A stretch of DNA of 64,000 bases from an uncultured Anaeroplasmataceae bacterium (GCA_910584005.1 CAJTXR010000001.1:304827-368826); one strand, 5' to 3'. Shown: positions 8,476 through 17,487, counted from the first letter of the stretch. Notes: a model not told the origin generated them from the sequence alone. Numbers and translations are program-made.

Positions 8476-8489
8476 TGTAAACGTTTTCT
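8476..8489 (-). promoter_or_regulatory. cre-like site (possible CcpA operator)
   Basis: The 14-mer TGTAAACGTTTTCT matches the catabolite-responsive consensus TGWAANCGNTNWCA at 13 of 14 positions. It lies between a minus-strand TATAAT (8502-8497) and the start codon at 8458, a position suited to blocking transcription. CcpA itself is not in the window. Confidence 0.4.
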
Positions 8490-8564
8490 TTTTTTGATTA
8501 TATCATAATTCTATGTGAATGAAAAGACAAATATAAAGATTTTAAAGGATTTTTTTTAAAAAAT

Positions 8565-8589
8565 AGAGCATATCTTTTAGATATGCCCT
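8565..8589 (-). terminator. Terminator of parE-parC
   Basis: An 11-bp stem (one mismatch; arms 8579-8589 and 8565-8575, loop of 3) followed by a T-run on the minus strand, 10 bp after the parC stop. Confidence 0.8.
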
Positions 8590-8598
8590 CTTATTTTT

Positions 8599-11500
8599 TT
8601 ATTCTTCATCATCAAATAAAGAAACTCTTGTATATTTAATATCCTTTTCTTCATCTTCTGATTCATCAACCTTTAAAATAGGATCTTTTGCTTTAATGAA
8701 TAAGGAGGATTTTGTTTCTTTAACAATAAATTTTTCTCCTTCTGTTACCTTCACATCTGAAGATTTTAATTCTGGCTTTTCCTCTTTCTTATTTGGAACA
8801 TATAAAGGTTTTTCAATAAATGAATTTTTTAATGGCTGAACTGGTTCTTCATTAAATAAGGATTTCTCTTCTACTGTACCCTTTTCATCTGATGGATTTT
8901 CTTCCTTTTCATTTGATACATATAAAGGTTTTTCAATAAATAAATCTTCTAATGGCTGAACAGGCTCTTCATTAAATAAAGGTTTCTCTTCTACTGGTAT
9001 AGAAGGAATTTCTTTGTTTTCCTCTGTAAACATTGGTTTTTCATTAGAAGGATATGAAGGTTCTAGTTTTTCTTGTTCTAAGGCTAAAATGCGGTCCAAT
9101 TCATCTAAAATATTATCCTGTTTTTTAGATATTGTAATTGGTTTTTCTATTTCTGAATTATCATCTAAATTAAATAATGTTTCTCTTACTTCAATTAGAT
9201 AATCCCCAGATACAATCGCATCTGGATGAATTGGCTTTGGTAAAGATAGTCCTTGTGGTTCATGATATTCTTCGTTTAAGATACTTCTACCTGTATCAGA
9301 TACATTATACTTCAGTGATTTTGCTTCTATAGAGTCATTTCCATCCTTGTAGCGAATATCAATCATCACATTTTCTTTAAATTGATTTGGAGTCATTTTA
9401 GCAGCTGCAGTTAAGTAAATCGGGTTTGTCTTTACTGGTTTAATTACTGTTGAGCCCGCTCTAGAACGTTTTGTTAAAACAACATCTGTAACTCTCATTC
9501 GTTTTAAAGTAGAGCGATTGGTCAAAAGCAAGAAGTCATCTTCTTTATTTGTATAAAAACAGGAAACTACAGTATCCTTTGGCTTTAAGTTAATAGAACG
9601 CACTCCCCCTGCATTACAGCCATATAGAGAAATATCACTTGCTCTAAATCGTAAAGCCTCACAATTCTTTGTAAAAACCATAATTTCTAATGGATTTGAT
9701 ATAATATCTGCCCCAACTAAAACTTCATCTTGAGCGAGTTTCATTGCTCGAACTGGTTTTGTATATCGATTAATATTAAAATCAGATAACAATGTTTGCT
9801 TCATAGATCCTTTATTCGTTGCGAGTAAGACTGTATCCCCTGAATTGAAATTTGGAACCACAAAGCATTGAATTAATTTTTCCTTAGGTGCAATCGCAAC
9901 AACACTATTCATAAACGTTCCAACATCCTTAAATTTGCATTCAGCAATTTTGTGGACAGGTAAATAAACGAAATTCCCTAAGGTTGTAAAAATTAATAGA
10001 GTATCTAAGGTAGAAACTTCTCCTAAAAAGAGTATAGCATCGTTTTCCTTAAGACCATTTACCTTAGAGGAATTAAAGGATTTCAAGGAAGTACGCTTCA
10101 TATACCCATCTCTAGAAATAGATACCATAACCTGCTCTTTAGAAATTAAATCTGTTTCATCAAATTTAATGGATGTAGAAGCATCTTTATCTATAATTGT
10201 TTTTCGGTTCACATGAACCGCATTTCCTACATCAGTTAATTCTTTAATAATCACTTTGATAAGTTCTTTTTCAGAATTTAATATTTTTTCATATTCTGCA
10301 ATGTTGTCTGTTAATTGTTGATCCTCTTCCATTAAAATCGTAATATCCTGATTGGATAAACGATAAAGTTGCATCATTACAATTGCTTCTGCTTGTTCTT
10401 CAGAAAATTCAAATTGAGCAATTAAATTTTGCTTAGAATCGGCCTTATTTTTACTAGCTCTAATAGTTTTAATGACTTCATCCACGATAGAAATCATCTT
10501 CACAAGTCCTTCTACAATATGAAGACGCTTTTTAGCTTTAATTAATTCATAATTGGTTCTATTCGTTACTACTTGTTTATAATGATCAATATAAGCATCC
10601 AGTATCGGTAAAACGCCTAATCGCATTGGACGTCGATTACAGATAGAAACCATATTATAATTAATGGAAACTTGTAAATCTGTATTTTTAAATAAATAGG
10701 CCATAATTGCAGCTGCATTGGCATTTTTCTTTAAATCCAATGCAATTCTTAGTCCTTCACGACCAGATTCATCTCTTACTTCTGCTACATCAGGAATTTT
10801 ACCATCCATCCGTAGCTGTTCAATTTTTTCTACTGTTTTAGATTTCACTGTATCATAAGGAATTTCAGTAATTACAATTCGCTTTGATCCATTGGCCATA
10901 TCTTCAAATTCATATTTTGAACGAACAATAACCGCTCCTGCACCTGTTAAAAAAGCTTCTCTTATTCCTTCTGTACCTAAAATGATTCCTCCTGTTGGAA
11001 AATCAGGACCTGGCATAATTTCTAAAAGTTCATCCATTGTCAGTTCTGGATTTTGAAGTTTAGCAATTGTAGCTTCAATCACTTCATTAAAGTTATGGGT
11101 TGGAATATAAGTCGCATATCCTGATGAAATACCCATACAGCCATTTACAAGTAAATTTGGAAATTTGGCTGGTAATACGGTAGGTTCAATTTCTTCTTCA
11201 TCAAAATTGGGAATAAAAGGAACTGTGTTTTTATCGATATCTTTTAATAAAAATTCAGCATTTTTACTCATACGAGCTTCTGTATAACGCATGGCAGCAG
11301 GACCATCTCCATCCATACTACCATTATTTCCATGCATGTCAATTAATGTAACACCCATTTTCCAATTTTGACTCATACGAACTAATGCTTCATAAATAGA
11401 GGAATCTCCATGAGGGTGATACTTACCCATAACTTCTCCCGTAATACGGGCAGACTTCTTATAAGGAGCATTTGCTGTTATTTTGAGCTCATTCATAGCG

Positions 11501-11676
11501 TATAAAATACGTCTTTGAACTGGTTTTAATCCATCTCTTATATCTGGGATTGCACGTTCTTGGATAATATATTTTGAATACCTACCAAATCGGTCACCAA
11601 CAACTTCTTCTAGCTTAGATTCTTGGAAGGTTTCTGCTAAAAATATATCTAGTTTTTTCTTAATATTTGTAGCCAT
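8599..11676 (-). CDS. parC: DNA topoisomerase IV subunit A
   Basis: A 1025-aa ParC that cuts and passes DNA with ParE to separate daughter chromosomes. The catalytic tyrosine is Tyr131 (in AAMRYTEARM). The quinolone-determining region reads HPHGDSSIYEALVR, with the usual sensitive-type Ser92 and Glu96. A beta-propeller-like C-terminal domain follows to about residue 830. ParC is normally 750-820 aa; here a further 200-residue acidic, low-complexity tail contains two 40-aa repeats (EKPLFNEEPVQPL and relatives). The gene starts 10 bp after the parE stop with AGGAGGGGG as ribosome site, so the two form one operon. Confidence 0.95.
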   Translation of the reverse strand: MATNIKKKLDIFLAETFQESKLEEVVGDRFGRYSKYIIQERAIPDIRDGLKPVQRRILYAMNELKITANAPYKKSARITGEVMGKYHPHGDSSIYEALVRMSQNWKMGVTLIDMHGNNGSMDGDGPAAMRYTEARMSKNAEFLLKDIDKNTVPFIPNFDEEEIEPTVLPAKFPNLLVNGCMGISSGYATYIPTHNFNEVIEATIAKLQNPELTMDELLEIMPGPDFPTGGIILGTEGIREAFLTGAGAVIVRSKYEFEDMANGSKRIVITEIPYDTVKSKTVEKIEQLRMDGKIPDVAEVRDESGREGLRIALDLKKNANAAAIMAYLFKNTDLQVSINYNMVSICNRRPMRLGVLPILDAYIDHYKQVVTNRTNYELIKAKKRLHIVEGLVKMISIVDEVIKTIRASKNKADSKQNLIAQFEFSEEQAEAIVMMQLYRLSNQDITILMEEDQQLTDNIAEYEKILNSEKELIKVIIKELTDVGNAVHVNRKTIIDKDASTSIKFDETDLISKEQVMVSISRDGYMKRTSLKSFNSSKVNGLKENDAILFLGEVSTLDTLLIFTTLGNFVYLPVHKIAECKFKDVGTFMNSVVAIAPKEKLIQCFVVPNFNSGDTVLLATNKGSMKQTLLSDFNINRYTKPVRAMKLAQDEVLVGADIISNPLEIMVFTKNCEALRFRASDISLYGCNAGGVRSINLKPKDTVVSCFYTNKEDDFLLLTNRSTLKRMRVTDVVLTKRSRAGSTVIKPVKTNPIYLTAAAKMTPNQFKENVMIDIRYKDGNDSIEAKSLKYNVSDTGRSILNEEYHEPQGLSLPKPIHPDAIVSGDYLIEVRETLFNLDDNSEIEKPITISKKQDNILDELDRILALEQEKLEPSYPSNEKPMFTEENKEIPSIPVEEKPLFNEEPVQPLEDLFIEKPLYVSNEKEENPSDEKGTVEEKSLFNEEPVQPLKNSFIEKPLYVPNKKEEKPELKSSDVKVTEGEKFIVKETKSSLFIKAKDPILKVDESEDEEKDIKYTRVSLFDDEE
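8775..8996 (-). repeat. Two 120-bp direct repeats in the parC tail
   Basis: Two imperfect copies with a 120-bp (40-codon) period; both contain the 20-mer TATAAAGGTTTTTCAATAAA, at 8801 and 8921. They encode the repeated acidic segment with FNEEPVQPL and FIEKPLYV. Confidence 0.8.
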
Positions 11677-11686
11677 ACTCCCCCTC

Positions 11687-13591
11687 CTATTCTTCCTCTA
11701 AAGTAAAGGAAACATGATTTTCTAACCAATCTCTACGACGATTAGCATCATTTCCCATTAATATATCAATCTCTGATTCGGCATCAGCCAAATCCTCAAT
11801 TTTAACTTGAATTAAATTTCGAGTTTCAGGATTCATTGTTGTTTCCCATAACTGAGTCGCATCCATTTCACCTAAACCTTTATAACGTTGAACAATGGTT
11901 TGAACATTACATTTGGCAAGGATTTTTTCTTTTTCTTCATTTGTCCATGCATAGATAATCTCTTCTTTTTTTCCACGTTTGGTAATTTTAAAAAGAGGAG
12001 GACATGCAATATAAACTCTACCATCCTCAATTAAAGGACGCATATAGCGGAAGAAAAAGGTCAATAAAAGAACTTGAATATGGGCACCATCATCATCAGC
12101 ATCGGTCATGATAATGATTTTCTTATAATTGCATTTTTTCAAATCAAAGCCTGAGCCAAAATCAGCCCCAATTGTATAAATCATTGTAGCAATTTCTTCA
12201 TTTTTTAATACTGCATCCGCAGAAGCACGCTCTGTATTTAATACTTTTCCTCGAAGAGGCAATATGGCTTGGTATCTTCTGTCCCTTCCCTGCTTTGCAG
12301 ATCCACCAGCTGAATCTCCTTCGACCAAATAAAGTTCATTGATTTCTTTATTTTTTTCACTTGTCGGAGCGAGTTTGGTGGAAAGATTCATTTCTTTTTT
12401 ATCTTTCTTTTCTAAACGAGCTTGATTTCTTGCTTTTCTAGCTTCTTCTCTAGCTTCAGCTTCACGAATTGCCTTTTTAATGATTGTTTCAGATAAATTC
12501 TTGTTTTCAATCAAGTAAAAAGATAATTTATCATATAAGACATTATCCACTGCTGTCTTAGCCAAAGGAGTTCCCAATTTTCCCTTTGTTTGCCCCTCAA
12601 ACTCTAATAAATTTTCAGTAATACGAACAGAAACAACCGCAGTCATTCCAGCTCGAATATCTGTTCCATCTAAAGTCATATCTCTCTTAAGGAGATTAAA
12701 CTTTTTCCCATAATCATTAAAGGCCCTCGTAAGAGCTGATTTAAAGCCTGTTTCATGAGAACCACCATCTCCAGTACGAACATTATTAACAAAAGAAACA
12801 ATGGTTTCACTGTAAGTATCTACAAATTGAAGAGCAACTTCAACCTCTATAGATTCATATGATCCTTCAAAATAGGCAACTGGATGAATTGGACGCTTTG
12901 TTGCATCTAAAAATGTTACATATTCTGAAATTCCATTTTCATAAATAAATGTATCCGATTTTCCAGAACGTTTATCCACAAGAATCATTTTTAAATTTTT
13001 AATTAAAAATGCACTCTCGCGTAATCTAGTTTTAATTGTTTCATAGTTATATAAAGTTGTAGAAAAAACCTCTGGATCAGGTTTGAAAGTAACAATAGTT
13101 CCAGTTTTTCTAGTTTCTCCTAAAATTTCCACTTTTCCAACAATAGAACCACCTTTTTCAAAGCGAATCTTATGAATTTTCCCCTCACGCATGGAAGTTA
13201 CTTCCATATAGCTAGATAGGGCATTTACAACTGAACCACCAACACCATGTAATCCTCCTGATGTCTTATAGCCATTGCCACCGAATTTACCTCCCGCATT
13301 CAGTTTTGTGTAAATGACCTCCATTGTATTTTTTCCTGTAGCATGCATTCCACAAGGAACACCACGTCCTTGATCAGAAACAGTTATTGAATTGTCATGA
13401 TTGATTGTCAATGTGATTTCTCTACCATATCCAGACAATGCTTCATCAATCGCATTATCTACTATCTCCCATACTAAATGGTGGAGTCCTCGTTCATCGG
13501 TTGAACCGATATACATACCTGGACGCTTCCGAACATGTTCTAATCCCTCTAGAACGGTTATCGAATCGTCATTGTAAGTATTGTTTGCCAT
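11687..13591 (-). CDS. parE: DNA topoisomerase IV subunit B
   Basis: A 634-aa type II topoisomerase ATPase subunit. The GHKL ATP site is visible (EIVDNAIDEAL, then DQGRGVP and GLHGVGGSVVNAL), as are the TOPRIM residues EGDSAGGSAKQGRDR and TDADDDGAHI. I assign ParE rather than GyrB because it sits directly before parC. The ATG at 13591 has AAGGGTG in front; an upstream in-frame GTG is possible. A promoter (TTGAGA-17-TAATAT) lies upstream, back to back with that of plsY. Confidence 0.95.
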   Translation of the reverse strand: MANNTYNDDSITVLEGLEHVRKRPGMYIGSTDERGLHHLVWEIVDNAIDEALSGYGREITLTINHDNSITVSDQGRGVPCGMHATGKNTMEVIYTKLNAGGKFGGNGYKTSGGLHGVGGSVVNALSSYMEVTSMREGKIHKIRFEKGGSIVGKVEILGETRKTGTIVTFKPDPEVFSTTLYNYETIKTRLRESAFLIKNLKMILVDKRSGKSDTFIYENGISEYVTFLDATKRPIHPVAYFEGSYESIEVEVALQFVDTYSETIVSFVNNVRTGDGGSHETGFKSALTRAFNDYGKKFNLLKRDMTLDGTDIRAGMTAVVSVRITENLLEFEGQTKGKLGTPLAKTAVDNVLYDKLSFYLIENKNLSETIIKKAIREAEAREEARKARNQARLEKKDKKEMNLSTKLAPTSEKNKEINELYLVEGDSAGGSAKQGRDRRYQAILPLRGKVLNTERASADAVLKNEEIATMIYTIGADFGSGFDLKKCNYKKIIIMTDADDDGAHIQVLLLTFFFRYMRPLIEDGRVYIACPPLFKITKRGKKEEIIYAWTNEEKEKILAKCNVQTIVQRYKGLGEMDATQLWETTMNPETRNLIQVKIEDLADAESEIDILMGNDANRRRDWLENHVSFTLEEE

Positions 13592-13622
13592 TAGAATCAC
13601 CCTTTTTTACAAAATCATAATT

Positions 13623-13651
13623 ATATTACCATAAAATTACTTTTTTCTCAA
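13623..13651 (-). promoter_or_regulatory. Putative parE promoter
   Basis: Minus-strand TTGAGA (13651-13646), 17 bp, TAATAT (13628-13623). Confidence 0.45.
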
Positions 13652-13673
13652 GAATTGAATGTTCTTTTTTTCT

Positions 13674-13702
13674 TTGACTATTTTAAAATTTAATTATATA
13701 AT
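13674..13702 (+). promoter_or_regulatory. plsY promoter
   Basis: TTGACT (13674-13679), exactly 17 bp, TATAAT (13697-13702), followed by a GGAGGG ribosome site. Confidence 0.75.
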
Positions 13703-13729
13703 TAAAGAAAATAGGAGGGATATATCATT

Positions 13730-14416
13730 ATGGAGGCTTTAAATATATCCATTGGGATATTACTCATTATCTTATCATATTTTTTAGGTTCTATACCTTT
13801 TGGTGTGATTTTAGGAAAAGGAATTTGTAAAAAAGATATTCGAGAATATGGAAGTAAAAATATAGGTACAACAAATGCGATTCGGGTTTTAGGGAAAAAA
13901 GTAGGCTTTCTCGTATTCTTTTGTGATGTACTAAAAGGAGCTTTTGTTATCATTTTAGTTAAAATTTTAACAGCAACGAAAGTTTGGATTAATCCTGCTG
14001 AGATTGATATTTTTCTTTATGGTGCCGCAGCAATCATCGGACATAGTTTTTCTATTTTCTTGAATTTTAAGGGTGGAAAAGCAGTTGCCACTTCACTTGG
14101 AGTTGTTTTAGTTTTGACACCAATTCCTGCCATCTTATGTTTAATTGTTTTTATAATCTTTTTATATTCTACGGGTTATGTATCTATTGCTTCTACAGGG
14201 GCAACAATAACTGTAATTCTATCCACATGGTTGCTATATGCATTTGGACTAAAAGAAACAACGAATCTAGGAGAATATTTTATTGCTAAACCTTCTACTT
14301 TACTTGCAGTATTATACTCTATATTGGCAGGTTTAATTTTATTAAAACATATAAAAAATTATAAACGCTTGATTGCAGGAACAGAAAATAGTTTTAAAAA
14401 AAGAAAAAGAATTTAG
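13730..14416 (+). CDS. plsY: Acyl-phosphate glycerol-3-phosphate acyltransferase PlsY
   Basis: A 228-aa integral membrane enzyme that transfers an acyl group from acyl-phosphate to glycerol-3-phosphate, the first step of phospholipid synthesis. The three conserved motifs are present: LGSIPFG (about 19-25), GSKNIGTTNAIRVLG (about 43-57) and GHSFSIFLNFKGGKAVATS (about 104-122). About five hydrophobic helices and a basic C-terminus (KRKRI) are seen. It is one of only three rightward genes here, divergent from parE, which is the usual genomic neighbourhood in Firmicutes. Confidence 0.93.
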   Translation: MEALNISIGILLIILSYFLGSIPFGVILGKGICKKDIREYGSKNIGTTNAIRVLGKKVGFLVFFCDVLKGAFVIILVKILTATKVWINPAEIDIFLYGAAAIIGHSFSIFLNFKGGKAVATSLGVVLVLTPIPAILCLIVFIIFLYSTGYVSIASTGATITVILSTWLLYAFGLKETTNLGEYFIAKPSTLLAVLYSILAGLILLKHIKNYKRLIAGTENSFKKRKRI

Positions 14417-14441
14417 TATAAATAATTAAATTTCATATAGT

Positions 14442-14476
14442 AAAAGGCTTATCATCAAGTGGATGATAAGCCTTTT
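14442..14476. terminator. Bidirectional terminator between plsY and the serpin gene
   Basis: Perfect 15-bp arms (14442-14456 and 14462-14476), 5-nt loop, with A-run and T-run on opposite sides, serving the convergent plsY and serpin genes. Confidence 0.9.
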
Positions 14477-14482
14477 ATCTAT

Positions 14483-15724
14483 TTAAATATTATGAATTGT
14501 TCCTGAAAATAAAATCGTATTCGTATCCTGTTCTGTAATTAAAAATCCAAAAGAACGATCAATTACAAAATCATTATACTCCGTTTTTTTAGAAGGATCT
14601 CCAAATAATGATGAGTAGGTAATCGCACCGCCATCAATACCTTTTTGATTCACATCCAAATAAATATTTTGTTTAATATCACTAATAAATGATCCATTAT
14701 AATCACAGATTGTGTATTCAGATGTAGATAAGAACATTTCATGAATACCTAAGCTATGACACACATCCTTTAATGATTTAGAACTCGAAATTTTAAATTT
14801 TGGAAAAATGCATCTTGTTTTATAGTAGGTATCCCCAACTACTGTTTTATATTTATTAAAAATTAATTTTTGTAATGTTTTTTGATTAAATACATCTTTT
14901 AAAGTATAAGCATCTTTAGGTAAAACAAAAGTCAATTTAAAACCATTTTTTGTTAAAATGTAAAAAGATTTAAAACTCTCTTCTTCATAAACCATTCCAT
15001 CACAATATGTACCCATCAGCATTCTAATGTTCTTATCATTAAACTGATAAAATTTTTCACTTTCCTTTAAGGTTTCTGTAGCCCATACATCCTTTAAAAA
15101 CATTAAATTCATAACAGATAAGATAGCAGATGAATCAATTTCAGGCATTTGGATATCTATATTTTTCATAAAGTTTTGAATATATTTTTTCAAACTTAGA
15201 TTTATATTATTGAAATTTGTCTTATAAATATTTGAATTAAAATTATTTATTATTGTAGGGAATACAGAAGTATTTATTGTATAATCTTGATTCATCCAAA
15301 TACTATTATCAATACCAAAAAAAGATTCCTCTACTGCTTCTAGTTTCTCCCCTTCGATTATATCTATGTGGTCACCATAAACAACTTTATTATTTTTATA
15401 AATTCCTGCGATAGTTTTAATCTCAGTTCCATTCATACCTAATGCAGATAAAATTTCTTTAGATGTTGTATTCTTGGTTAAAGATTGAATCATAGATAAC
15501 TGGAAAAATAAGGATAGTGGAGAAAATACTTCATTTCCCTCATTAGCATCTTGAAAATATAGTTCTGATGCCTTTATAGAAAATTTCTCTAATTTATTTA
15601 AGGATTCAATTGTACTGTTCTCTGATGCAAGAGGACGATTCACTAAGGTACTATCTTCTTCTTTAACATTATGACAAGAAACCAATAATAGTAAAAAAAC
15701 AAAAATTAAACCAAATTTTTTCAT
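14483..15724 (-). CDS. Serpin-family protease inhibitor, lipoprotein
   Basis: A 413-aa secreted serpin anchored by a lipobox (LLLVSC near residue 17). The N-terminal SPLSLFFQLSM matches the serpin core, and the C-terminal signature appears as DRSFGFLITEQDTNTILFSG. Serpins trap serine or cysteine proteases through a reactive-centre loop, and bacterial ones in gut species can block host proteases. The hinge before the loop reads GIDGGAITYSS instead of the inhibitory GTEAAAAT, so strong inhibitory activity is uncertain. Own promoter TTGACT-17-TAAAAT. Confidence 0.87.
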   Translation of the reverse strand: MKKFGLIFVFLLLLVSCHNVKEEDSTLVNRPLASENSTIESLNKLEKFSIKASELYFQDANEGNEVFSPLSLFFQLSMIQSLTKNTTSKEILSALGMNGTEIKTIAGIYKNNKVVYGDHIDIIEGEKLEAVEESFFGIDNSIWMNQDYTINTSVFPTIINNFNSNIYKTNFNNINLSLKKYIQNFMKNIDIQMPEIDSSAILSVMNLMFLKDVWATETLKESEKFYQFNDKNIRMLMGTYCDGMVYEEESFKSFYILTKNGFKLTFVLPKDAYTLKDVFNQKTLQKLIFNKYKTVVGDTYYKTRCIFPKFKISSSKSLKDVCHSLGIHEMFLSTSEYTICDYNGSFISDIKQNIYLDVNQKGIDGGAITYSSLFGDPSKKTEYNDFVIDRSFGFLITEQDTNTILFSGTIHNI

Positions 15725-15750
15725 AAAACGCTCCCCCTTCTTCTATTTTT

Positions 15751-15779
15751 ATTTTATCTATAAAATAAAGGAAAGTCAA
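15751..15779 (-). promoter_or_regulatory. Serpin gene promoter
   Basis: Minus-strand TTGACT (15779-15774), 17 bp, TAAAAT (15756-15751). Confidence 0.6.
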
Positions 15780-15860
15780 TAAAATCTAAAACAAATCGTT
15801 TGACAAGAAATGACATATTCTTACAAATAAAATCTTTTATTCTTTTGTTTTTTGACAAAA

Positions 15861-15883
15861 AAAAAGCTTTTTAAAAAGCTTTT
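15861..15883 (-). terminator. Terminator of the cotJ catalase operon
   Basis: AAAAGCTTTTT/AAAAAGCTTTT hairpin running into a long T-run on the minus strand; it overlaps the stop codon. Confidence 0.75.
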
Positions 15884-16451
15884 ACCCTTGATATTGTTTA
15901 AACATTTCTTGATAATGCTTTAAAGCCTCAGCGAATCTTTGATAGTGGATAATTTCTCTTTGTCTTAAGAAAGATAAAGGTGCTAAAATTTCAGGATCAT
16001 CTGTTAAATTCATTAAATTTTCATACCCAGCACGAGCTTTTGCTTCTGCTGCTAAATCCTCATTTAAATCTGTTATAGGATCGCCTGAAGATGCAATTAA
16101 AGTAACTGTGAATGGATTTCCGCTTGCATCGGTTGGATATATTCCAAACCCATGATCTGTATAATAAGATTCAAAGCCATATTTCTTGACCTCATCAATG
16201 GTTGCTCCCGCAGTTAACCCTTTGAGCATAGCAACTAAAATTTCAATATGGGCAAATTCCTCTGTACCAATTTCCAATAATAAATTTTGACCAATTTTGT
16301 CTGGCATTGTTGGAGCTTGCATTAAATAACGAACTGCCGATGCCATTTCTCCTCCTGGTCCACCAATAGCTGTGATTAACTGTTTTGCAAATGGCAAATT
16401 TCTTTTTGAAATATGAACAGGAAATTCAAGTTTTTTCTCATATGTCCACAC
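15882..16451 (-). CDS. cotJC: Manganese catalase, CotJC type
   Basis: A 189-aa ferritin-like di-manganese catalase that would decompose hydrogen peroxide. Metal-ligand motifs are seen as GGEMASAVRYL, the GTEEFAHIEIL segment and the C-terminal REIIHYQRFAEAL. I chose the GTG at 16451, which gives MWTYEKKLEFPV, the typical family N-terminus; GGGAGG is 9 nt upstream and the GTG overlaps the TAG of the upstream gene by one base. In sporulating relatives this protein is in the spore coat; without other spore genes in view it may simply be an oxidative-stress enzyme. Confidence 0.9.
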   Translation of the reverse strand: MWTYEKKLEFPVHISKRNLPFAKQLITAIGGPGGEMASAVRYLMQAPTMPDKIGQNLLLEIGTEEFAHIEILVAMLKGLTAGATIDEVKKYGFESYYTDHGFGIYPTDASGNPFTVTLIASSGDPITDLNEDLAAEAKARAGYENLMNLTDDPEILAPLSFLRQREIIHYQRFAEALKHYQEMFKQYQG

Positions 16452-16822
16452 TAGTCTTGTACCTCCCATGTATTCTTTCTAGATAAGAATCCATCAAAAG
16501 TAGCAGAACATGCTTTTAAAGCACCATATTTACTTTCAACGTAATCACATAATTTATCTTTTTCAATATTTACCTTTTTTAAAGTTTCAATTGCACGTTT
16601 ATCTTCTGGATGGGTACAAACAAACAAAGTTAGCTCTATAGATGCAAAAGTGTAAACTTGCAGCATAAATAAAACCTGTTCCTCTTCATTTAAATCTTTT
16701 ATATCATTTAAAATAAATTTATACCCATCAAATAGATTTGCCCAAATGGATCCTTTTAAAAATCCTTTTTCTATGTCACTATCTAAAATAAATTCCTGAG
16801 AGTTAATTTCTAACGTTTTAAT
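16451..16822 (-). CDS. CotJA-CotJB-like fusion protein
   Basis: About 123 aa. The first 35 residues contain a CotJA-like stretch (EKGFLKGSIWANLFDGYKF) and the rest is CotJB-like (NEEEQVLFMLQVYTFASIEL, then THPEDKRAIE and YGALKAC). In Bacillus these are separate genes of the cotJABC operon. No ATG fits: the best ribosome site (GGGAG) is 8 nt before an ATT codon at 16822 giving KTLEINSQEF as residues 2-11, so a rare ATT start is likely; GTG codons at 16831 and 16837 have no ribosome site. It is translationally coupled to the catalase gene. Confidence 0.65.
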   Translation of the reverse strand: MKTLEINSQEFILDSDIEKGFLKGSIWANLFDGYKFILNDIKDLNEEEQVLFMLQVYTFASIELTLFVCTHPEDKRAIETLKKVNIEKDKLCDYVESKYGALKACSATFDGFLSRKNTWEVQD

Positions 16823-16874
16823 ACTTATCACTCCCACAAGTAATATATGTTTAAAAAAAGGTTTCTTATGGGCA

Positions 16875-16901
16875 AAAGAAAAGCCGATTGAAAAATCGGC
16901 T
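16875..16901 (-). terminator. Terminator of the small ferredoxin gene
   Basis: AGCCGATT/AATCGGCT stem (arms 16894-16901 and 16882-16889, loop of 4) followed by TTTCTTTT on the minus strand. Confidence 0.8.
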
Positions 16902-16911
16902 AAATCCTTTA

Positions 16912-17079
16912 TTATTGAGCAATGATTGCTGAAACTGGACAAACAGATTCGCAAACTCCACAATCAATGCAAGTATCTGCATCAATTACAGCTTGTTCTT
17001 CTACAGTAATTGCTGAAACAGGACATTGTTCAGCACATGCACCACAAGCAATACAAGTATCTGTAACAAATCTAGGCAT
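16912..17079 (-). CDS. 2[4Fe-4S] ferredoxin (55 aa)
   Basis: A 55-aa clostridial-type ferredoxin read directly from the minus strand. Two full cluster motifs are present, CIACGACAEQCP (9-20) and CIDCGVCESVCP (37-48), related by internal duplication, each followed by VSAI. It is a soluble low-potential electron carrier of anaerobic metabolism. The ATG has AAGGAGG 7 nt upstream, and a dedicated terminator follows the TAA, so it is a single-gene unit. Confidence 0.95.
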   Translation of the reverse strand: MPRFVTDTCIACGACAEQCPVSAITVEEQAVIDADTCIDCGVCESVCPVSAIIAQ

Positions 17080-17184
17080 CTTTTCTTCCTCCTTTTATTG
17101 TTACTCCTATTTTACCATTTTTCTCATTTTTTGTCTACACTCTTCTTTTATTTTTTCATTTGTAGATATTTTTGATGTTCTTTC

Positions 17185-17213
17185 TTGCAAATGATAGGAA
17201 AAAAGTGTACAAT
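17185..17213 (+). promoter_or_regulatory. yneF promoter
   Basis: TTGCAA (17185-17190), 17 bp, TACAAT (17208-17213). Confidence 0.6.
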
Positions 17214-17241
17214 AAGAATGTTTAAGGAGTTGAAAATAATT

Positions 17242-17466
17242 ATGATGCATATTGCTATTTGGCAGTTTATTTTAATTTTAGTTATTGAATTACTTGTAGT
17301 TGCAATTGCAGTTTTCTTTCTAGTAAAAAAATTATTTACACGTCAATTGAAAAAGAATCCACCAATAAATGAAAAAATGATTCGAGCAATGATGACTCAG
17401 ATGGGACGTACTCCATCTGAAAAACAGGTACGAGCTGTAATGAAATCAATGGAGGATGCAAAATAA
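17242..17466 (+). CDS. yneF: UPF0154 (YneF-family) small membrane protein
   Basis: A 74-aa protein with one N-terminal membrane helix and the conserved cytoplasmic tail KKNPPINEKMIRAMMTQMGR, then PSEKQVRAVMKSM, diagnostic of UPF0154. The family occurs throughout Bacilli and Mollicutes; its function is unknown. The first ATG of a tandem ATGATG lies 12 nt after AAGGAG; the second ATG is equally possible. Monocistronic, with a terminator shared with the convergent flavodoxin gene. Confidence 0.9.
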   Translation: MMHIAIWQFILILVIELLVVAIAVFFLVKKLFTRQLKKNPPINEKMIRAMMTQMGRTPSEKQVRAVMKSMEDAK

Positions 17467-17469
17467 AAA

Positions 17470-17487
17470 TCCAATCAAATGATTGGA
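17470..17487. terminator. Bidirectional terminator, yneF/flavodoxin
   Basis: TCCAATCA/TGATTGGA with a 2-nt spacer, A-rich on the left and T-rich on the right; it includes the TGA stop of the flavodoxin gene. Confidence 0.7.
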
